Shown: one piece after another, positions 11,403-22,614 of the stretch
Position numbering within the stretch: position 1 is the first letter of the stretch
Layout of the letters: every line of letters starts with the position of its first letter
Assembly (NCBI RefSeq): GCF_028858725.1
Contig: NC_084789.1
Span: forward strand, 40,527,211-40,591,210
DNA: 64,000 nucleotides
Reading direction: 5' to 3'
Source of the DNA: Colius striatus
Lineage: Eukaryota; Chordata; Aves; Coliiformes; Coliidae
Translations under genes and position numbers: made by a program
The notes under the pieces: generated by a model
Told to the model about the DNA's origin: nothing
Database searches by the model: none
Seen by the model: the letters and a program-made list of their open reading frames with translations, nothing else

Positions 11403-12641
11403 ACTTTGCAGAAATCTTTGCCACATAGATTGTGTGCACTGGACCTCATCTGGGTCTGTTGGTGACTGCTCATTATAAAACATTTCCAGCACAGCTAACT
11501 CCCTCAGGTACTGGATACCTTTGTCCATTGCAATCCACTTGCCTGGGTGCTATATGATATCTTCCTTGAAGGGGTATCTTTCCTTCACCCCTGACAAAAG
11601 TCTTCTCCAGAGGCTGAGGATTTCTGTCTTTCGTCCAATTGCCTTGTCAATGCTGCCATCCTGGGACAGGGAGCCCAGCTGCCTGGCTTCCCTGCCCTCC
11701 AAGTCCAAGCTGTTGGCCCCATTCTCCCAGCATCGGAGCAGCCAGGTGACAATGTGCTCACTTGGGTGGCAGCTGTAATCCTTTTGCACTTCTTGCAGTT
11801 CACTCAGGGACAAGGACTGGGTGATTATCTCTGGCTCTTCCTCCCACTCCCGTGATGACCCTGGTTTATCTTCATCCCTCACAAGGCGAACTGATTTTTT
11901 TATTTCTTTTTCTGGACAGGAGCAACTGACACTGGCACAGGTTGATCCTCTGATTCAGAAACGGTATCTGCTGTTTGAGTTAGGGCAACAACATTGTCAG
12001 TTGCCTTGGTTTGAATAGCCACAGTTGTTGCTAGGGTGACATTCCTAATCTGTACAAGTAAAAAACTCTTCCAATACCTGTTCATATTCTTCTGTATGTC
12101 AATCCCTCCATAGCTACCCAACCTCATAACAGTCTGAAAAACAAATTTTGCAACCCTACCCAAGAAAATCACCCTACCTAGAGGACAGAACAATAAACCC
12201 ACAATGTCTGGAACATCCCAAGTGTCAAAAGCTATTACAGTTAACCTGAATGAGTAAGGGAGGATGAAAAAGATGGAAAAAATATGTCCCTCCATTTTTC
12301 CCATGAATTGAGTGTCATTATTGTCACTAAATTCTGAGAGGAAATGGCCAAGTTGCAGAAATTACAAACAAGTCATGTACAAGTACTGGCCTAGCTCCAT
12401 ACCCAGTGATATAACCATACCATAAGCCAATACCAACCAGTATATCAGAATGAGTGCTTTCATCCCTTTTCCAAAGGCAATAAACACTATCACAGAGAAT
12501 ACATAGTGCATATGAGAAATTATTGGCCAACACCATTTAAGCATATAAATCAAAATTGTGACCAGCAACTTTTTTAACTAATATCAGAAATGTACACAAG
12601 AAATTAGTTTCAGCCCATTCTGTCTTATTTCAACCCTATGG
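11403..12641 (-). pseudogene. ERVK-like leader and gag remnant
   Basis: Downstream of the minus-strand LTR and primer-binding site, the minus strand carries Gag-like frames: 11900–12304, 11550–11882 (SLSLSELQEVQKDY, HIVTWLLRCWENGAN) and 11286–11528 (MDKGIQYLRELAVLEM). This composition is typical of avian ERV Gag polyproteins annotated in bird genomes. The gene is cut where the LTR at 10,992–11,402 begins, so capsid and everything after it are missing. Confidence 0.75.
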
Positions 12642-12659
12642 GCCCCACGTTGGGCGTCA
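12642..12659 (-). promoter_or_regulatory. Retroviral primer-binding site, tRNA-Lys type
   Basis: The minus strand reads TGACGCCCAACGTGGGGC. This differs by one base from the complement of the tRNA-Lys(1,2) 3' end. It lies five bases inside the LTR at 12,665, which fixes the ERV orientation as minus. Confidence 0.85.
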
Positions 12660-12664
12660 GATAA

Positions 12665-13098
12665 TGTGGTTTTGTCCAGCTGGGGACAAAGAGCCACGAG
12701 AGTGCTCGCTCACTCCTCCTCCTCCTGGCGGAATGGGGAGGGGAATCAGAGAAAAAGGGAAAACCCATGTAGGTTGAAATAAGAACAGTTTAATAGAGCA
12801 ACAATAAGAAGAAAGAAGTTCAGGAAAAAACAGTTATAACAGTAAATGAGGGGATATATAAAAGGAATGGTGCATGCCGCAGTTGCTCACCACTCGGGAC
12901 CCGACACAGCCGCTCCTGACCGGCAGTCGAACCCGCGGTTCCGTAGCGCCCCTCCCAACTAGCTCCCTGCCTATATGTACTGGGCATGACATCAGTATTG
13001 TATCTAATACCTTTTGGCTGGCCTGGGTCAGCTGCCCATGCTGTACCCCTTCCTACTTCCTCATCAAAGTTAACCCTATCCTAGCCCAAACCAGGACA
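12665..13098 (-). repeat. 5' LTR of the ERVK-like remnant
   Basis: On the minus strand the LTR starts TGTCCTGGTTTGGGC and ends CAAAACCACA (434 bp). It has a TATA-like TTTATATA and an ATTAAA. Its outer edge touches TOP2A codons GAT GAC AAC at 13,099 with no intron sequence between, so the integration or a later deletion cut into or up to that exon. Confidence 0.88.
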
Positions 13099-13824
13099 GA
13101 TGACAACCAACACGTGGAGCCAGAATGGTATAGTCCCGTCATTCCCATGGTGCTGATAAATGGAGCAGAGGGGATTGGTACTGGCTGATCCTGCAAGATC
13201 CCCAACTTTGATATCAGGGAAGTTGTGAACAGTATCCAATGTCTGATGGATGGAGAAGAGTCACTGCCTATGGTAAATAACATATTTGTAAATCAATGTC
13301 GTACGTCTTAGTTTGTTCAGCACATATTGGTGCATTTTGTGCAAGTGCTGAAAAATAGAAGCATCAACACAAAGCTTGAACCCTTTGTTCTTTTCTACTC
13401 AGCTTCCTAGTTACAAGAATTTCAAAGGCACAGTAGATGAACTGGGACCTAATCAGCATGTGATAAGTGGTGAAGTGTCTATCCTTGATTCTACAACCTT
13501 GAGATCAATGAGTTTCCTGTCAGAACATGGACAAAGGTAATAGCAAATTTGCCCATGTAAAGCAAAGTGATTATGGAGTTTTTCATCTGCATGGAAAGCA
13601 TGGGTCTGACATTCTTTCCTCAGACTTACAAAGAGCAAGTTCTGGAGCCAATGTTAAATGGGACTGAGAAGACACTCCCACTAATCACAGACTATAAAGA
13701 ATATCACACAGACACAACAGTGAAGTTTATAGTGAAGATGACTGAGGGAAAACTATTTGAAGCGGAATCAGTGGGGCTGCATAAAGTCTTCAAACTCCAA
13801 ACAAATTTAACATGCAACTTGATG
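13099..13824 (+). pseudogene. TOP2A: TOP2A exons: breakage-reunion core, C-terminal part
   Basis: Block 13099–13272 reads DDNQHVEPEWY and PMVLINGAEGIGTG, then TGA (13186–13188) where the family has Trp. The block at 13403–13536 reads LPSYKNFKGTVDELGPNQHV. A one-base loss near 13,497 shifts EINEFPVRTWT out of frame. The block at 13624–13824 (TYKEQVLEPMLNGTEK to KVFKLQTNLTCNLM) is fully open with good splice sites. The exons carrying the active-site Tyr would lie just upstream and are gone. Confidence 0.93.
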
Positions 13825-14172
13825 GTATGTAATACCAATCGGTGAGACACTTGGCAGTGGCAAGGCTCGTTTTTTACAGCTGAATGGCCGATTGAGCTCC
13901 GGGGGTTTCTGGAGCACGGGGAGTGAAGTGAGGAGAGGCCCACCAGGAGCTGGCAGTTCTTTCAAGAGGGCATCCTGCTGGGAGATGGTGCTGCAGCAAC
14001 CGTGGAGGATTTAAACGGCCCCAAGGAGTGTGAAGACCAGGAGCTGCAGCCAGGGCAGTTCATGCAGCAGTTCATGCAGGCAGGGAAAGCAGGGACAACA
14101 GTCAGGAAACAATCCCACAGCCCAAACAGAGAGCTGCAAGTCGGAGAAGTGCTCCTGCCTTAAGCTAACAAG

Positions 14173-14688
14173 ATGGTGGGCACTTGCCTGAGGGCTAAAG
14201 CCAAAGCTCAGATGGACAACACCCTGGTGAAGATTGACACATCCACCCAGACAGAGACGGTCAGCAATGATGCTTTAGTGCAGGTGGAGTACAGGGAGTG
14301 TTTAGGCACATCTGCTGCTGAGGTAAGTATGTGTCATAGGTGCCCTCAAGTTCAAGAGCTGCAGCATCAGGTGAGAGAGCTGCAGGAAACCATTAGTAGA
14401 CTGTGTAGTATTAGAGGAGCAGAGGTGGAGATTGACAGATGGTTCCACAATCAGGTACAAGCCTCCAGTGAAACTGAAATGCCTTGGATCCTGGTGACAA
14501 AGAAAAGCAGGGTTCCCCTTCATAACCCTCCTTCCAGAGTGCCAATCAGAAATAAGTATGAGGTATTGATGACAGGTGACACAGATGAGCAAGGTCCAGA
14601 AGGAGGAGTAACTCACCAAATAATTCACCACCAGCTGCTCTGCCAGCAACAGCCAGTGGGCATTGAAAAAAGAGGCAACAGGCACTGA
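14173..14688 (+). pseudogene. CR1 ORF1 N-terminal part
   Basis: This 171-codon frame starts MVGTCLRAKAKAQMDNT. It has a CxxC pair (CHRCPQ), then a heptad-rich coiled-coil segment (VQELQHQVRELQETISRL). This is the expected N-terminal build of CR1 ORF1, a nucleic-acid-binding, self-associating protein. The frame stops at 14,688, short of the esterase part. Confidence 0.8.
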
Positions 14689-14879
14689 GAGGCCTATTTG
14701 TCAATCAGATAAGGAGTTAGGAGAGGTGTGCTGCCTGCTGGGAGCCCAGTTCCATGATGTGGCTGAGTGCCATGTCTTGTCAGGGATGCGGATTACTACC
14801 CCCTACTCCTCTTCCACGTGAGGATGAATGATGTAATGAGACATGAAGTTACCAGAATCAAGCAGGATTATATAAAACC

Positions 14880-15349
14880 TTGGGGGAACAAGTAAAGGGT
14901 AGGGGGGCACGAGTTATTTTCTCTTCCATCTTATCCACCAGAGGAAAAGGGGCAGTCACCAATACAAAAGTTACACAAGTTAACTCCTGGCTAAGAGGTT
15001 GGTACTGGCAAGAAGATTTTGGTTTTTATGAGAACAGAATCTTCTTTGGGGACTGTATTTGATAGGGCGGGATGGAATACACCTCTTTCACAAGGGCACT
15101 GGAATACTTGGGAATAGGCTGGCTAACTTGATCGAAGAGGGCTTTAAACTGAAGGACTTAGGGGTGGGGAGTGAAATGACAAAGTATGTGCCATCCCATC
15201 TAATGGGGAAACAGGTCAGAGCAGGAAATACAATGATGAGTGCTCCTCAGCCCCATACCAAGATGAGATGTAGAAGGCTGACTGCCCTGAAGGAGTATCA
15301 AATCAGGGAAGATACTCTTGCATCCATCCAGGGAAATCTGTGTGTTTGA
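14880..15349 (+). pseudogene. CR1 ORF1 C-terminal esterase-like part
   Basis: Two overlapping frames (14880–15062 and 15059–15349) read VIFSSILSTRGKG, then GRDGIHLFHKGTGILGNRL. The D-G-I-H block fits the Asp-x-x-His end of SGNH-type esterases reported for CR1 ORF1. A TGA at 15,061 separates the frames. Confidence 0.65.
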
Positions 15350-17700
15350 GTAAGCCCCTGCATTGCCTCTATATCAATGCATGCAGCCTGGGGAATAAGC
15401 AGGAGGAACTGGAGATGTGGGTGCGGATGCGGGGCTATGACCTCATTGTGGTCACAGAGATGTGGTGGGACAGCTCACATGACTGAAACACAGCCATGGA
15501 GGGCTATGGATTGTTTAGGAAAGACAGGCTAAGGAGGTGAGGAGGTGGAGTTGCTCTCTATGTGAAAGAGCAATTAGAGTGCATTGAGCTCTGCCTGGGT
15601 GGGGATGAGGAGCAGGTTGAATGCTTGTGAGGTACAATTAAGAGGCAGGGTAAGGTAGGTGATACTATCATGGGAGTTTGCTAGAGGCTGCCTGATCAGG
15701 AGAAGGAAGTTGATGAGGCCTTCTACAAACAACTGAGAGCTGCTTCACAATCCCAATCCCTTCATGGGAGACTTCAACCTCCCTGATATTTGCTGGCAAA
15801 GCCACTCAGCCAAGCATACGCAGTCCAGGAGGTTCCTACAGAACGTTGACAACAACTTTCTGTCACAAGTGATTGAGGAACCAACAAGGAGAGGTGTGCT
15901 GCTGGACCTTGTGCTGACAAATAAAGAAGGTCTGTCTGGGGATGTGAAGGCTGGAGGCAACCTTGGCTGCACTGACCATGAGGTGACAGAGTTCAAGATC
16001 CTGTGTGGAAGAGGCAGGACACAAAGTAGGTCTGTGACTCTAGATTTCAGACAAGACGACTTCGGCCTCTAGGATAAGATCCTAGAAGATAGAAGTGCCC
16101 AAGAGAGCTGGTTGATCTTCAAGCGCCACTTCGTCCAAGCCCAGGATCAGTGTGTCCCCACAGGGAGAAAAGCAGTAAAAGGAGGCAGGAGGCCTCCATG
16201 GATGAGCAAGGATCTGCTGGGACAACTCAGGCAGAAAGCAGACATCTATGAGAGGTGGAAACAGGGCCTGATCTCTTGGGAAGAGTATAGGAACATTGAC
16301 AGAGCATGCAGTGGTGCAACTAGGAAGGCTAGAGCCCTTCTAGAATTAAATCTAGCCAGGAAAACAAGAAGATTTTTTTTCAGGTACATCGGCAGCAGAA
16401 GGAAGATTAGGGGTATTGTAGGCCTGCTGCTGAACACAGAGGGTGCCCTGGTGACTGAGGATGCAGAGAAGGCCAAAGTACTGAATGCCTTCTTTGCTTC
16501 AGTCTTTACAGTCAAGGCCAGCCCTCAGAAAACCAGGCCATCAAGGATAGTAGGAGGGCCTGGACAGCAGAGGACTTGCCCTGAGTGGAAAGGAAGAGGT
16601 TAAAGACTTGTTGGCCAAGCTTAACGCTCATGGATTCTGATGGAATGCATCCTAGAGTGCTGAGGGAGCTGGCTGATGTGATTGCTAAGCCTCTCTCCAG
16701 CATTTTTGAACAATCATGGAGGACAGGCAAGGTGCCTGAGGACTGGAGAAAAGTCAATGTCACTCCAGTCTTCAAAAAGGGCAGGAAGGATGGCCCAGGA
16801 AACTACAGACTGGTCAGCCTCGCCTCCATCCCTGGAATGGTGATGGAACAACTTAACCTCAATGTTGTCACTTAAACATATGAAGGATAAGATGGTTATC
16901 AGGGGGAGTCAACATGGATTCACCAAGGGGAAATCCTGTCTGACCAACCTGATAGCCTTCTACGAGGGCATAACTGGCTGACTAGATGAGGGGAGAGCAA
17001 CGGATGTCATCTACCTTGACTTCAGCAAGGCTTTTGACACTGTCTCCCATAACATCTTCATCAGAAAACTCAAGCAGTGTGACTTGGATGAGTGGACAGT
17101 GAAGTGGATCGAGAGCTGGCTGAATGACAGAGCCCAGAGGGTGGTGATCAATGGCACAGATTCGAGTTGGAGGCCTGTGGCCAGTGGAGTTCCACAGGGA
17201 TCAGTTCTGGGCCCAGTCTTGTTCAACACCTTCATCAATGTCCTGGATGAGGTGACAGAGTGTACCCTCAGCAAGTTCTGTGATGGCACCAAACTGGGAG
17301 GACTGGCTGTTTCCCCAGAAGGCTGAGCTGCCATTCAGCGGGATCTCGACTGGCTTGAGAGGTGGGCGGTAGGTAGAGGGAGATTCTCCTACCCCCCCTC
17401 TACTCTGCCCTGGTGAGGCCTCATCTGGAGTCCTGTGTCCAGTTCTGGGCTCCCCAGCTCAAGAGGGACAGAGAACTTCTGGAGAGAGTCCAGCACAGGG
17501 CCACCAAGGTGATCAGGGGACTGGAGCAACTTCCTTATGAGGAAAGGCTGTGACAACTGGGGCTGTTTATTCTGGAGAAGAGAAGACTGAGGGGAGGATC
17601 TCATTAATGTTTACAAATATCTAAATGATGGGTGTCAGGAGGTTGAGGCATCACTTTTTTCTGTTGTCTCCAGTGACAGGACAAGGCATAATGGACATAA
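15350..17700 (+). pseudogene. CR1 ORF2 endonuclease–reverse transcriptase, broken
   Basis: Endonuclease pieces lie at 15,350–16,072 (MGDFNLPDICWQS). Linker and reverse transcriptase pieces lie at 16,112–16,603, 16,585–16,875 and 17,084–17,326 ([16 protein letters not shown]). Stops and frameshifts occur throughout. A stretch after 17,365 is also deleted relative to the copy at 5.7–7.9 kb. Confidence 0.85.
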
Positions 17701-18431
17701 GCTGGAACACAAATGTTCCATTTAAACATAAGGAAAAACTTATTTACTGTTGAGGTGAGGGAGCCCTGGCACAGGCTGTCCAGGGAGTGTGGAGGTTCCT
17801 TCTCTGGAGGTTTCCAATCCCGTCTGGATACGTTCCTATGCGACCTGACCTAGGTGGACCTGCTTCTGCATGGCAGTTGGACTAGATGATCTCTAAAGGC
17901 CCCGTCCAACCCCTACCATTCTGTGATTCTGTGAATAGATTTTGCTTGAAGAGAGTTCTTGGTTTAACTCAAAGACTGTATGGACATCTGCAGTTGCTGC
18001 CTGTAACAGAAGCGCTCTTTGTTTTTTCTGCTCTTACTTAGTTTTAAATCAGCTTTCTATATGTACCTTTAAAAGGTCAAGAGACTGGCTTGGACATGGG
18101 CCCAGGCTAAGATGGTTTTGCCTGAAGGAGTCAAGAAGTGATCTGAAATCACAGGGTTTAGAGAGACATGCATGAAGCTCTATGCAAGATGTTTATCTTA
18201 CAGAGAAGATTCAAGGAACCTTAACCCCCTACTATGTATTTTTAAGAACTCTGAAATCCAAACATAGTCTCTGGTGCTGTGCTTGTAAACAGAAGCAATT
18301 TCTAAAATGCCAGTAAGGTTTTATAATTTGTTGGCTCAATTCAGTTGTACTATCACACCTGTGTTACAGGTAATTTTAAGTGGGTTTGGAAATCAATTTT
18401 ATCATCCTAACCCCTATGTTCTTTGATCTAG

Positions 18432-18618
18432 GTTCTTTTTGACCATGTGGGCTTCCTCAAGAAGTACAACTCCCTCCAGGATATTCTTAAAGAGTTCTTT
18501 GAGCTCAGGCTCCGATACTACAATCTGAGAAAGGAATAGCTTACTGGAGCTGAGTCTGCAAAGCTGAGCAACCAGGCTCGCTTCATCCTGGAGAAAATAG
18601 ATGGCAAAATTGTGATTG
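18432..18618 (+). pseudogene. TOP2A: TOP2A exon (FDHVGFLKKY block)
   Basis: The block reads VLFDHVGFLKKYNSLQDIL and LRYYNLRKE, then TAG (18537–18539) at a Trp position. A small deletion follows before GAESAKLSNQARFILEK. Splice borders AG|GT are intact. Confidence 0.93.
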
Positions 18619-18788
18619 GTATGTATTAGTCCTGGTTTACAAAATTGGAAGAGGAACTAGGCGCTCCCTTGGGTTCTGTCAGCACCCTCTCAACCCCAGA
18701 GTGGCTCATAACAAACTACATAAGAGCTTATCTTTCTGTTCCAGTCATGTGCAAGAGAAAAATACTTCACAGAGTATCCTTAGTCTAT

Positions 18789-19015
18789 AGAGCATTATAG
18801 AATTGTTTAACTTGGAAAAGCCCTTTAAGCTCATGGAGTCCACCTCCTGCCCTTACAGTGCCCAGTCCACCACTAACTCATGGCCTTCAGCACCTCAGCT
18901 CCACGGCTTTGCAGTAGCTTCAGGGAATGGGGACTCCCCCACCTCCCTGAGCAGCCTGGGACAGGGGCTGACAACCCTCTCAGGGAAAAAAGTTCTTCCA
19001 CAGCTCCAATCTAAA
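18789..19015 (-). repeat. Old CR1 3' fragment, antisense
   Basis: The antisense text (for example, the complement of GAGCAGCCTGGGACAGGGGC) matches the 3' end of old CR1 subfamilies: truncated, divergent and without a clear octamer tail. Confidence 0.65.
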
Positions 19016-19019
19016 TTAT

Positions 19020-20106
19020 GCACAGATTAATTAAAACAAGATACTCATACAATTTTCCTACTGTGTATTTGACACTATTTTGAGAGTAGAATTTTAATAG
19101 TGTAGCAGTAATTCCTATCTATTTTTGACTCAGTATTAAGTACTGGTGGCTTTAGAAAAGGGTATTGTTTTCTGTTCAAATGTCTACTTAAGATTCCCTA
19201 TCTCTTTGTGTTATGTTTGTGAACCTCTGCAAAAATACTCCAAATCATGTTCTTGGTGGATTGAGGTTTGAAACTTACAAGAACTTTCAAGTTAGCAGCA
19301 TCTGAGAATCATGAGTTAGAAAAAAGAAATAGATCTTTGTTCCTAGCATTAAAATTTGTCCAAACTTTTCCACCTTGGTCTCAAAGGCAGTCTGTATTTC
19401 CCTTCCATTTGTGGAGGATGCAGCTAGACAAAGTGTCATAAGATACTTTGTGGTTTGTGTCTGAAGGCAGCCCAACCATCCCAACAGCCTGTGTCTGTTT
19501 GACTTGACTCAGGGAGAGAAATAATTACCTTGAAATGCATTTTCTTGGGGTTTTGTAATAAGTAGTTCAGAGGCTGGCAGAACTGCTTTAATTTGTGTTG
19601 GTGTGTCTCATGGTTGATTGCTTCTGACACCTTAAAAAGGGGCAAATTCCAGCTGAAGCATTTCCATTCATTGGGGCACTAAATTTCCCAGGTGAAGTCT
19701 GATGAGGTGCATGCTGTACCAAAGCCTCAGGGTGCTATTGGGGGATTTTTTTCCCCTCCACCTGCCTATTATTGTGGAACCTTTTTGATACTATCACACT
19801 TTTTTTTTCCAAGTTCAAAACCTGCTTAGGGCAAGGGAAATGCAGATGTGGAAGTGAATAAGAAAATTATTTACAGTACTCTGGCAGATGTTCATGATAG
19901 GTATAGGAGCAATGCTGACCTGACAAATCAGCCAAGTAGGAGCTAAAAGGTGTTATTTCAGGCTCTGATGAGGAAAGGGTGTTTCAGAGCCTGATAGGAT
20001 GCTAAGCTGATAGAACCATGGGATCCAAAATTGAAAGCTCATCTGTATTTCCTAAAAATTATTGGTAATGGTCACTAACTGGCAATCCTGAAATGTGTCT
20101 TTCAAG
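19020..20106. other. TOP2A intron, no recognised feature
   Basis: AT-rich intronic sequence. I see no exon, RNA gene or known repeat in it. Confidence 0.5.
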
Positions 20107-20198
20107 AAAACAAACCCAAGAAAGAGTTGATTCAACTTCTTATCCAGAGAGGGTACAAATCTGATGCAGTGAAGGCTTGGAAGGAATCACAAAACAAG
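20107..20198 (+). pseudogene. TOP2A: TOP2A exon (NKPKKELIQLLIQRGY block)
   Basis: This is a short open block between AG and GT splice sites. It ends KAWKESQNK. On its own it looks unbroken. Confidence 0.92.
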
Positions 20199-20465
20199 GT
20201 AATGCTCCCTCTAAATAGATCCAAACTGGCCCCTGTTTCTGAAGCTTCATAATCAATACGAAGAAGCTCAAGATGCTTTTCAATTTGGAGGATTCAAGAG
20301 CTTGTGTGGCAGTTATATTTCTGATGGGGAACATAAGACAAGTAAAAATTCAGCCTCCTATTCAGAAGGCACTGAGACTCAGTCATTCAGGTTTGAGTCT
20401 GTCATGTCAAGTCCTCCTGCCACAGCAATTTCTGCTCTTGCTTAAGGGCTTCCTTCTGCCTGTGA

Positions 20466-21409
20466 GACACTGTCGTGATTTGGCCCAGCTAGCACAGCAG
20501 CACCAACGACAGTCTCTCACTCGGTGCCCCCATTCACCCCCACCCTCCTTAGGATGGTGGAGGCCCCAGCGAAATGCGAGTAAAAAAATAAACAAGGTTG
20601 TTGTGGATTAAGATAAGGGCAGGGAGGGCTCGCTGCCAATTATGGTTCTGGGCAAAACAGACTCCAGTACTCAACTTAGAGAGGAAAGTAGGAAAGTTTA
20701 TTCTACTACCTACAAGAAATAGAATGGAATAAAAGCAAAAAGGGAATAGGATGATGAGAAAATTACAACCAGCACTTTAAGATCTCCCTCCCTCATCCCT
20801 CCTGTCTTCCCAGGCCCAGCTCACTGTTCCCAATATTTCTACCTCCTCCCCCCTCAATGGTTCAGGGGGGCAGGGAATGGGGGATGTGATCAGTTTCTCA
20901 CAGATGGGCTCTGCCACTTCTCTCTTCTCAGATGAGGACGACTCCTGACATTCTTCCCCTGCTCCGATACTACTGGGTCCCTCCCCCAGGACACAGTCCT
21001 TAGTGAATATCTCTGGTGTGTGTTCTTTAAAGAAATGCAAACAAATTACTGCTTCACCATTCGTCTCCGTAGAATGCAGAGGAGTCTCTGCTCCAGCACA
21101 TGTCCTCCTCTCTGTCATCACTGACCTTGTAGTCTGCATGGTTGTTTCTCTCACTCTTCCTACTCCTTGCACCACTACCAGATAGAAGAAGGGACAGAAG
21201 AAGAAAGAAACAGGAAGAAGAAACAGGAAGAAGCCTTCTCTTCCGACTTCTTCTTAAAAAGTGATCATGGAGGTGTCTATTTGGCTCAGCCCCAGAAGTG
21301 GGTCTGGCTCAGAGCTGGGGAGAGTTTTGAGCAACTTCTTACAGAAGTCATCTTTACTGCCCCTTCCCCCTTGCCAGAAAAGGCTGTCATGTCAAACCAT
21401 GACAGACAC
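20466..21409 (-). repeat. ERVL-type solo LTR with 5-bp duplication
   Basis: The LTR is 20,471–21,404 (934 bp). On the minus strand it starts TGTCATGGTTTGACATG and ends CAAATCACGACA. It is flanked by GACAC (20,466–20,470 and 21,405–21,409). A 5-bp duplication and the long LTR suit ERVL. It lies in a TOP2A intron. Confidence 0.85.
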
Positions 21410-21663
21410 AGTTGTGAAAGATGGCTCTTAATTAGCCTGAGGAGAGCAAAGCAAAAGAGTTTTGAGAATTTTTTTTGCAGATAGATTCCTCTGTGTGATA
21501 GCAGTTGAAGCTTCAGGAAGCATAACTTCACCCATTTCTGAATGGCTCTAGAAGAGTCTAGGACGCCATAAGCACATGGAGCACCTGCGATGCAGTCCAA
21601 ATTTGATCAATATTGACTCTTGGATGTCACTAGATTTCTTGACAATATTTGATCCACAATCAA

Positions 21664-21866
21664 GAATGAGAGGAGGAAGAGGAGGAGGAGGAGAGTGACA
21701 AAGAATCAGCTGCAGCTACCAGACCACATTTCAACTATCTGCTGAACATGCCCCTTTGGTATCTGACTAAAAAGAAAGAAGATGATCTCTAAAGGTCCCT
21801 CCCAACCCCTACCATTCTATGATTCTGTGATTCTAAGATGAGCTCTGCAAGCAGAGAGATAACAAA
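21664..21866 (+). pseudogene. TOP2A: TOP2A exon interrupted by a CR1 tail
   Basis: The block is acidic (Glu run), then ESDKESAAATRPHFNYLL and MPLWYLTKKKEDE. It is cut after 21,787 by a CR1 3' end and resumes with DELCKQRDNK, ending before GT at 21,867. The exon start is approximate because the acceptor is unclear. Confidence 0.88.
21788..21835 (+). mobile_element. CR1 3' tail inserted in a TOP2A exon
   Basis: The last ~50 bp of a CR1 3' UTR (CTCTAAAGGTCCCTCC to ATTCTGTGATTCT) sit between exon halves. AAGATGA occurs on both sides and is a likely short target duplication, although the left copy is also CR1-like. Confidence 0.85.
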
Positions 21867-21968
21867 GTATGGTTTTCCTCCTTAGAAAAGCATTGTTATG
21901 TAATTTTTTTTTAATGGTGGAATTTAAAAAATATGTGACTAATGATTATCAACTGTGATTCCTTTTAG

Positions 21969-22052
21969 AAAAAGGAGTTGGAAAACCTGAAGCACAGGAG
22001 TGACGTTGATCTGTGAAAGGAAGACCTTACTATTTTCATTGAACAACTTGAT
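21969..22052 (+). pseudogene. TOP2A: Last recognisable TOP2A exon
   Basis: The block reads KELENLKHRSDVDL, TGA (22014–22016, Trp in the family), KEDLTIFIEQLD, with AG|…|GT borders. Later exons (the lysine-rich C-terminal domain) are not seen before GJD3. Confidence 0.92.
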
Positions 22053-22364
22053 GTATGTTGATGTTCCGTGCAGATGGCTGACTCCCTTGTAGTCTTCTCC
22101 ATTAGCTCTTTATTGACTTTTATGTCATAACAAGGAAACTAAAAAGGATAACTGTTATGTCTTGCATAGGAGGGAAGTGAAAGCTTGCTTCATCTTCCTA
22201 GCTTGGATAGGAGCAGTACTGCTTTGAGCCAGGGAGTCATGACATCAAGGTGGCCATTGGAAGGTGGTCCATTGCCAGTCTGAGTAGTGAAGAGGGGTTT
22301 TAGGAGGGCTTGAGACAAAACCAGTACTAGGATACAGTCTGAGATGTAGATCAAAGAGCTTTTT

Positions 22365-22425
22365 GGACACTGGGGGATTGGACTAGATGATCTTTCAAGG
22401 TCCCTTCCAACCCTTAAGATTCTGT
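22365..22425 (+). repeat. CR1-like 3' tail fragment
   Basis: GGATTGGACTAGATGATCTT to CCAACCC is the CR1 3' UTR end, without upstream CR1 sequence. Confidence 0.7.
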
Positions 22426-22614
22426 GAAAAGATTGACGGAGGAGCTGGACATAACTGAAGAGAGAACCCAGAGCGTGGACCATCACACCTTGTCACTGCC
22501 TGTGTCTACTCTTCCTCCCCAAGTAACCAAACTATAGCTCTGGCTTTAAATCACTGCTTGAAAATGTGCAAATCTGTAGCAGAGTGGGAAGCTTCATTTA
22601 AACTGATGGTAGAG

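Larger units (their letters stand above)
13843..17935 (+). repeat. Nearly full-length CR1 LINE
   Basis: This copy of about 4.1 kb has a 5' UTR (13,843–14,172), ORF1 (14,173–about 15,349), ORF2 (about 15,350–17,700) and a 3' UTR ending in CR1 octamers. It lies in the TOP2A intron right after the exon ending at 13,824. ORF2 is broken by many stops. One box of the reverse transcriptase reads CDGTKL instead of xDDTKL, so it is inactive. Most genomic CR1 copies are strongly 5'-truncated, which makes this one informative. Confidence 0.92.
8087..22052 (+). pseudogene. TOP2A: TOP2A (DNA topoisomerase II alpha) pseudogene
   Basis: Fourteen exon-like blocks match vertebrate TOP2A in order, from the end of the ATPase region (MWIFVNALI) to the C-terminal coiled region (KEDLTIFIEQLD). 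Most keep AG/GT splice borders. Five in-frame stops (8480–8482, 10114–10116, 13186–13188, 18537–18539, 22014–22016) break the frame. So do frameshifts in the blocks at 8087, 9263 and 13403, one lost donor (after 9387) and a CR1 insertion in the exon at 21.7 kb. Blocks for the catalytic-tyrosine region are missing between 10,939 and 13,099, where ERV sequence lies. The first exons and the C-terminal tail exons are also absent. Introns make a processed copy impossible: this is a decayed genomic gene. The neighbours GJD3 and RARA are the syntenic ones. Confidence 0.96.
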
